Shown piece after piece: positions 58,505-64,000 of a stretch of 64,000 nt of DNA. A program made the translations under genes and the position numbers. The stretch's first letter is position 1. Every line of letters starts with the position of its first letter. Origin of the DNA: Spizellomyces punctatus DAOM BR117 (lineage: Eukaryota > Chytridiomycota > Chytridiomycetes > Spizellomycetales > Spizellomycetaceae); the NCBI RefSeq assembly GCF_000182565.1, contig NW_015971547.1:477339-541338 (forward strand), read 5' to 3'. A model generated the notes under the pieces. That model was not told the DNA's origin. It worked only from the letters and a program-made list of their open reading frames with translations, and made no database searches.

Positions 58505-58728
58505 ATGCTGCTCTGGTGTCGAGGACCTCGTCCTCCCGACAACAACAACATAACCCCTTGCAAATGCTGCTACTACTACATTGCTACGATCGCAGGTATG
58601 CATTATCTTTGTATTTTCCCACGCGTATTCCGAGTCTAATTCTGATCTACCTAGTATCTGAACATCCTCCAACTAAAGAATTTCAGAATCAAGGGCTTAG
58701 TAGGATTTCTCTCGTGTGGTGGGCTTAG
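58505..58728 (+). CDS. Candidate small spliced ORF (54 aa)
   Basis: Exon 58505-58595, a 59-nt intron (GTATGC...CTAG, with CTAAT/CTGAT branch-like words) and exon 58655-58728 join in frame to 54 residues. The peptide begins MLLWCRGPRPPDNNNITPCK, has a CKCC cluster, and ends in TAG. It stands 100 nt behind a strong TATA box. No family, no signal peptide beyond a few hydrophobic residues. It may be a real short gene or a leader ORF of a non-coding transcript. Confidence 0.3.
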
Positions 58729-59088
58729 TTACCTGGTTAGAACAACCGTAATGTATTGCATGTGTTGGGCCTAGTAGTAGTTAGCTTTGCACATACCCCA
58801 GTTCAACCCAGGCTGGAACCTGTAGCGAGTTAGGATAGGGGTGGGACTGGTTTGCAGGATAGGTTATGAAGGGTTGGACAGGCTGGCCAATTGTAAATTA
58901 GAACCGGCTGTAGTGGGTTGGAGGGAGAATGTGTCCCTAGTGACATTTTCTACCACCTGCACACTATTTTGAATGACATGCGTTTTCTTCCATCCAACAA
59001 TACCCGCCAGATGGCAATTCCACAAAAAAGTACACAGGATTGAGAAGAGATACTAGTCAAGTATTCCTCAAAAGTCATCAGCCCGCAA

Positions 59089-60658
59089 TCAAACCGTGAC
59101 CCCGTTGTGTCGCCGAATCTTCTCAGCAGCCTCCTTGGCTTTATACATGTCCTGTTCACGATTGTACCTCGCACGTTCCCGATCAAAGGCTTCTATGCAA
59201 GCCTTTGAGGAGATTCCGTAGGGGCGGTCCCCTTGGAATATGAACGTAGGGACTGCACAAAATTGATGATCAGTATTCAGTTTGGTCGCAATACCATCAA
59301 CAGAGAAGTATCATACTATGTCCACGGTATCCTGGAATTGGCTGCGATTTGGCCAAGTCCTTTGGCGGAAGAGAAGGGGGCTGACTTATGGCATGGCTGT
59401 GCGTCCAAGTCAATGTCTGCTGTGGGGATCTCAAGCAGTTCTCCACGAAACCTACCTCTTACCATCCCGATTATTGAACTGCTCATAAGCAACCTCAGCA
59501 GTCTTTGCGAATGTTGCAGAATAGTATGTTCGACTCCCAGGTATAAATCCCGTAAATCCTGAAGGTAATCATTGATTAACCAACGAGAACAATGACATCG
59601 CACAAGCAAAAGTCTTCGTAAACGTACCGGGAATTGGTCTTGCCTTCCCCACATTCACTTTAACTGTGTCTTTGGGACTCACATAAGTTGCCGGGGTGTC
59701 CGCGCTCTGCTCCTTGATGTGTTTGTACGGATCCTGACGCGTACGTGGAGCGGTAAATTCGTCCAAAGCTTCCCGAACATTATCCGAATACGGCTATTTG
59801 ACTTTCCAATAAGTATGCAATGGTTTAGAAACATCAGATATCATATCCTTTACCTACCTCGCCAAAATGATTCTGCAGCCTAGGCACAAAGCCCGTATAT
59901 CCAGAAATGAACGTTTTCTGTGGATGATGTTGCGGGAGTTTGTACGGGCTCATATCATCGATTGGAGAACTTGCACTGCCAGCCGATCGTCCGGCGGGGG
60001 GAGGGACTGGAGCAAATCCGGATGCGCCGCTTGCGTTTCCAGCAGCAAATCCGCCGCCATGAGGCACACTGCGCGAGAAGGACCGTTTTGTCTGCACTGG
60101 TCGCTGGGTTGTGTTGCGCGATTTGTGTTGCTGAATGGCTTCGATGCGGTGCGGGAGAGTGGCCTTTGTTTTAAGCATTTGATGAAAATCTGTCAACGAC
60201 GCATTTGTAGTTTCCACATAGGGTCTGCCAAAATGTTCTTGAGATCGAGGTATATAACCTTGTGAAAAGCGTGAGGCGACCGAGATACAATCCATTGAAT
60301 ACAAGCAGGTATATGATTACTCACCTGTGTACCCCGGGACAGGAGGGAATGAAAATCTATCATCGCCGGTAGCATACTTTTTGGCTGTCGACCAAACCCA
60401 CTTGGCAGCATCGTCGCCTTCGCATTTCACCTTGACGACTACATCCTCTTTCAGTCGGTCTCCAGCATCCTGAGAAAGTCCACGTCGCTTTTCAATGGAC
60501 TGTTGAATGATTCCACTTTTGATCGTCGGATCCGTTCGAAGAATATGACGGGTGGCATTGCCATATGTTAAACCGTACTGGTGCTTCAAATTGGGTACGA
60601 AACCGGCATAATTCGGTGTTGCAATACAGGTTTGCGTCGAATCGATGCTAGATTTCAT
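59089..60658 (-). CDS. Ciliary microtubule inner protein 2 (CIMIP2/FAM166 family)
   Basis: Axonemal doublet-lumen protein; its presence implies a motile flagellum. About five exons, ATG at 60658 (MKSSIDSTQTCIATP). Repeated short motifs mark the family: PNYAGFVPNLKHQYGLTYG, then FPPVPGYTGEGYIPRSQEHF (after an intron) and FISGYTGFVPRLQNHFGEVG. The next is FTGFIPGSRTYYSATFAKTA. Each is a Gly-Tyr-x-Gly-Phe-x-Pro turn followed by an aromatic/basic strand, typical of microtubule inner proteins. The end is AFDRERARYNREQDMYKAKE and a short helix. No paralogue is seen here. Intron near 59188-59245 and others are approximate. Confidence 0.85.
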
Positions 60659-61545
60659 TTTTTTTCCTAGTTGACTAGGCTCGCAGTCTACTTTTGTGGA
60701 ACTTTTGCCAGTATACAGAGTGGGCTACAGGGGATACCAAAGTTCATCGAAGCCAAACAACAGCTGCATCTGAGATTCATTTAAAAATATCATCGGAGGA
60801 TTATTGAATATATGATGTAACCCGCGGCAAAATACCAGATCCTCGTCGGAGGTTTTTGCACAGATCAGCAAATCAGGGTTCCTTTCCTCGACAGCTGGCC
60901 AGCTGCCCCTTTAAAATGCGCTGTGTCTTTGTGACCAAAGATTTCGATGTCAACTGTCAAGGCTGGCTTATCAATGGTATCCGGGAACATACGAATGACT
61001 TCTTCGGCGTCATTATTTTGCGTAGAATGACTTTTCATTGCATCTGCTGAAGAATGGTCAGTCGACGTACCGTGTTACCCTATATCATTGGATGCATGGA
61101 AGTGGTATTGTTTGAAAAGCGAAAAAAAAAAAAAATGATCAGATAAACTGGCTCAACAACCGCACTGCAATTCCAAGTTTGAATAACTACGAGTGCTGGG
61201 CCCTCTTGACATGAAGCCATGTGTTCAGCCAGTCACACTGCGTCCAGGCTACTCCTCACCCCTCAACCGCTCTCCACGGCTCGCTAACTCCTTCTCACGT
61301 CTATCATCATCCAAAATATATCCCCGTCTGCGGACTACTCGGGGAAACTCTCCGTGGTATCATCGTGAGCATAATCTAGCCGCAGAAAGGAAATGGGGGA
61401 ATCGCAATCAAGCGTCCAATTTGCTGGTCTACTTCTGTATTTTGTGCATTGTTGTCGTCGATGCTGACGAGACATGTCTGCTGTGCCACAACCGCGTTCT
61501 GAGAGTATGGACCATCCAACCACTGGCTTTTTCATTGTGAAGTCA
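60659..61545. other. Intergenic, nothing convincing
   Basis: 887 bp between two minus-strand genes: CIMIP2 promoter and Ssl1 3' UTR. An A-run lies at about 61122-61134. A 115-codon plus-strand frame at 61193 has no recognisable motif and is not called. Confidence 0.55.
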
Positions 61546-63247
61546 CTATCTGTTTACACATCCAGGACAATTGTGGAGTACATCATGCACATACGCATCG
61601 CACTCCAGACAGAATTGCTCTTTACACTTGGGGCATTCGAATCTTCCACTTCCTATACCTATAGCCGTTCCTCCTCCGGTGTTGCCTGCTGTAGACAACC
61701 TTCGATGAGACATGGATTGCGGGGGCCCGTGAAAGGGCACTAGACACGAGAAGCAATGCTTAGGCATCGTGCTATAGAGAGGCATTGTCAGTGGAAGTCA
61801 AAAATATGCTAATGCCTGGGGACGACCCACCTAAGTACTCCGGCCCAACCTATTTCTTTGTAGTTCTCGACTGGAAACAAGTGGTGATACGACCTCGCCA
61901 GTAATGGACTTGAGACCAGCGTCAAGGAGCAGACAGGGCAGTCGGTAGGGATTTCACAGACCGTTGATGAACAGCGCGGACAGACGTAACCTTTCCGTAT
62001 CAATTTATGATGACTGGGGCCGACCGTAAGAGCTAGCGCTTACTGTAAGATTGCGATGACCTTTTGACATACCATGCACATAATGTTGGTTCCTCATACG
62101 TTCTAGTGGTTGGAAACCCCATTTGTATAAGGCTTGCCGTACGCTGCGCGGTTGCGACGGGTGGTGGAATGTTCTCAAAAAGAATATCCTTATAGTGCAT
62201 CTCGTTCAATACCACGTTGTAGGTTCCTGAACGTTTAAATTTAGTGCCAGGCAGCCACAAAGTGAAATTCATGAAGACGACCTTTGGTTTCGCGACATAT
62301 TGTTCTGCACACTTGCACCTCCGCCGACAGTCCAACCATTGACACGCGAATGCATTCCCTCTTCAATGACTCGAGAGTGTCCAAGATATTATCGGGATCA
62401 CAGGTCGTTAAAGAAGCATACAGTACTAGGATTTCCCGAGAACCGTGAGAAGGAACATGGCTGGATAGAAAGAGAACCCCTGATGAGAAGAAGGTAGTAT
62501 TTGCGTCTCTTTAGGCGGAGAATCTTCTAAGAGAAAATTGCCAATACGCACAGGGAATGATACGTACGCCAACGACGTTCGCGCTAGTTCTAATGCGTTT
62601 TGAAGTGAGGGCTCTCCTTTAGGTTCACGATTAGATCTTTTTTGGAGAGCTGAGGTGTGGTCCGTGGGGTTTCCTGGATCGCAGGTTAATCAAGTGGTCA
62701 CACACTATCATCATATGGAAGCCCTATTACCCGTCAATTCTGTGAGCTGTTCTGCTAAACCATCCCGAGTAATGATGATGCCCAACTGACTCAACGGATT
62801 CTGGTCAAAATATTCTCCAATAAACTCTTCAGCTAATCGCATGGTGCATTCAATCCGCGAAGGCTTGAGGTCGAGTTCCGCCATAGCGCGCGACAGGTCT
62901 ATTACTAAATACAGGTGCCGAATAATTCCTCGTTGAACTGTCGCCGTGTCACGATGTAGTCTGGGAACGGAGAGATCAAATGTGAGTTGTACTTCCGGCG
63001 TGATTTGGTCTCTCCAATTGCTTCACCTTCGGCGTTTGAGCTGCTGCTGAATGGAAGCCACAACCCCCTGAAGAGATCCCTGCTCATCTTCTTGCAAAAT
63101 ATCCCAACTTCGCTTATACTCTTCTTCCCAAGAGTATCCCTGCCCGGATGCTCCCATTAAGTCGTGCCCTTCGTCATCGTCAATGTCTATAGCACCGATG
63201 CCCTTTGCGGAAGACTTTCGTTTCGGAGGTTTCAAAGTATGGGACAT
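61546..63247 (-). CDS. TFIIH subunit Ssl1/p44
   Basis: Core TFIIH subunit that stimulates the XPD-type helicase in repair and initiation. ATG at 63247 (MSHTLKPPKRKSSAKG). N-terminus acidic, then YSWEEEYKRSWDILQEDEQG. The vWA domain starts HLYLVIDLSRAMAELDLKPS and continues EFIGEYFDQNPLSQLGII. Middle exon GFPTTRTYEEPTLCAWYVK. The C4 zinc region GYVCPRCSSTVCEIPTDCPV precedes the C-terminal ring-like module HCFSCLVPF...FECPKCKEQFCLECDAYVHD then VLHNCPGC. Six to seven exons. All expected domains are present in order, so it looks intact. Divergent from an unknown gene (384 bp). Confidence 0.92.
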
Positions 63248-63631
63248 TGTTATGCAGGATGCATACGAAAGATAACCCACAAAAAGTCTAGTGCAACTTC
63301 ACCACGTCGAGCAGGACGTCAACAACAAGGTGCGCACGTGATCAAGCTTGGGTCCAGCCACGACCATCTTCTGGTGCCCACTCTTTTACCATTCGACTAT
63401 AGCGCATTAATTTATTTGACCATCTTACCCACTTGGATACCACTTAGGGTGACATATTTTCTCCGCATACGGTTAGGACGACTGGTGAAGTAGGTGCCCG
63501 TGCTGAACGTTTTCGCTCCAACTCCTCGCGTCGACGTTGACCGTCGAGAACAGTTCACCGACAGGTGAAGACTTGACCTGCAAAACCAAGTCTCAACTTA
63601 TGGAAGTCTCGTTTAGTCGGCTATCACCTGA
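63248..63631. promoter_or_regulatory. Divergent promoter region (Ssl1 / unknown gene)
   Basis: 384 bp between start codons; no TATA box recognised. Confidence 0.45.
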
Positions 63632-64000
63632 ATGAGCCCTCAAAATCACACGGCACATCCAGGGAAGGCCAGTCCTCGCCGCACCTTCAGCGAGTCACCG
63701 TCCACCGACAAACCCAAAAAATCACTTGGAGAAAATAATGTGCGTACCGCACGTTCAGCCTCACTTGGTAAACTTTGGGGTCGCAAAAGAGGGCAACAGT
63801 CTTCAGACCGTATTCTTGCGTCCAGTGTACCAAAAGACGCGTGGATGAAGAAAGACACTCCCGGAGATGCAAGTTATGCCAACCCGGTGTTGACCAGCGG
63901 CCGAGATTCTCCTGACATTGATGAAGAAGGAGAAGATGTCTTTTCTTTTGAAGGGTCGCAATCTACACACGGACTGAGCCTTTCTGGACGAAAATCAGCG
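63632..64000 (+). CDS. Unknown protein, 5' part only (runs off the window)
   Basis: An ATG at 63632 opens 123 codons with no stop to the window edge. The peptide begins MSPQNHTAHPGKASPRRTFS and is hydrophilic, Ser/Pro/Lys-rich and likely disordered, with a basic Trp-containing patch ASLGKLWGRKRGQQ near residues 48-61 and an acidic stretch DIDEEGEDVFSF near 97-108. An intron within the part seen is not needed. Codon use looks coding, but no family is recognisable from this disordered N-terminus. The rest lies outside the window. Confidence 0.55.
   Translation, partial: MSPQNHTAHPGKASPRRTFSESPSTDKPKKSLGENNVRTARSASLGKLWGRKRGQQSSDRILASSVPKDAWMKKDTPGDASYANPVLTSGRDSPDIDEEGEDVFSFEGSQSTHGLSLSGRKSA

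Larger units (their letters stand above)
57480..59088. other. Gene-poor interval, 1.6 kb
   Basis: Between KH protein and CIMIP2. It holds one strong TATA box (58399) and a short spliced ORF candidate (58505-58728). Elsewhere no frame is convincing; 58730-58950 is G/T-rich and frameless. Confidence 0.6.

Noticed and set aside
61193-61540. A 115-codon plus-strand frame
   Set aside because: No motif or neighbour support; it ends just before the Ssl1 3' end.
1-64000. CRISPR array, prophage or bacterial defence system
   Set aside because: The DNA is eukaryotic with introns throughout; no regularly spaced direct repeats or phage genes were seen.

Overview
The window is eukaryotic nuclear DNA from a fungus, most likely a zoosporic (chytrid-type) fungus. 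Genes lie on both strands and are broken by short GT-AG introns, mostly 54-95 nt. The families are fungal: Nma111, Nsa1, Rrp12, Pho85 with a Pcl-type cyclin, Mtm1, and a yeast-type amino acid permease. A ciliary microtubule inner protein of the CIMIP2/FAM166 family (about 59.1-60.7 kb) points to a lineage that still builds a flagellum. A mechanosensitive channel MscL and a DNMT2-type tRNA methyltransferase fit an early-diverging fungus. The organism call is inference from gene content. I see no rRNA, tRNA, CRISPR array or intact transposon.

Layout. 0-3.2 kb: a four-TM hypothetical protein and a NASP-type histone chaperone. 3.2-7.5 kb: a long gene-poor stretch with an inverted repeat, two strong TATA elements facing opposite ways and a TCGG-type satellite. 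7.5-15 kb: a peroxisomal Lon protease and a peroxisomal acyl-CoA synthetase, divergent and both ending in AKL, then an acyl-protein-thioesterase-like hydrolase. 15-27 kb: MscL, a Pho85-like CDK, the HtrA-like protease Nma111, Nsa1/WDR74, a small acidic protein and a membrane-anchored esterase. 27-38 kb: a SWIM zinc-finger protein, mitochondrial uS10m, Rrp12 and a Pho85-type cyclin. 38-48 kb: the carrier Mtm1/SLC25A39, cysteinyl-tRNA synthetase, a secreted cysteine-rich peptide, a Trf4-type poly(A) polymerase and a CaMK-type kinase. 48-57.5 kb: an MFSD6-like transporter, DNMT2, cytochrome oxidase subunit IV, an amino acid permease and a triple-KH RNA-binding protein. 57.5-64 kb: a gene-poor interval with a TATA-driven short ORF, CIMIP2, TFIIH subunit Ssl1, and the start of an unknown gene that runs off the window.

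How the genes relate. Most are unlinked housekeeping genes in compact divergent or tail-to-tail pairs, some only 34-81 bp apart. Themes recur. Peroxisome: Lon and acyl-CoA synthetase share one 422-bp promoter region. Mitochondrion: uS10m, Mtm1, Cox5-like, CysRS with an upstream start adding a presequence. Ribosome assembly: Nsa1, Rrp12. Phosphate/nutrient CDK signalling: Pho85 and a Pcl-type cyclin, about 20 kb apart. The least expected observations are a 6-nt microexon in mscL, a 12-nt microexon in the thioesterase gene, the secreted 8-Cys peptide, and two closely matching TATA-driven units with no recognisable product. No multi-gene novel system was found.
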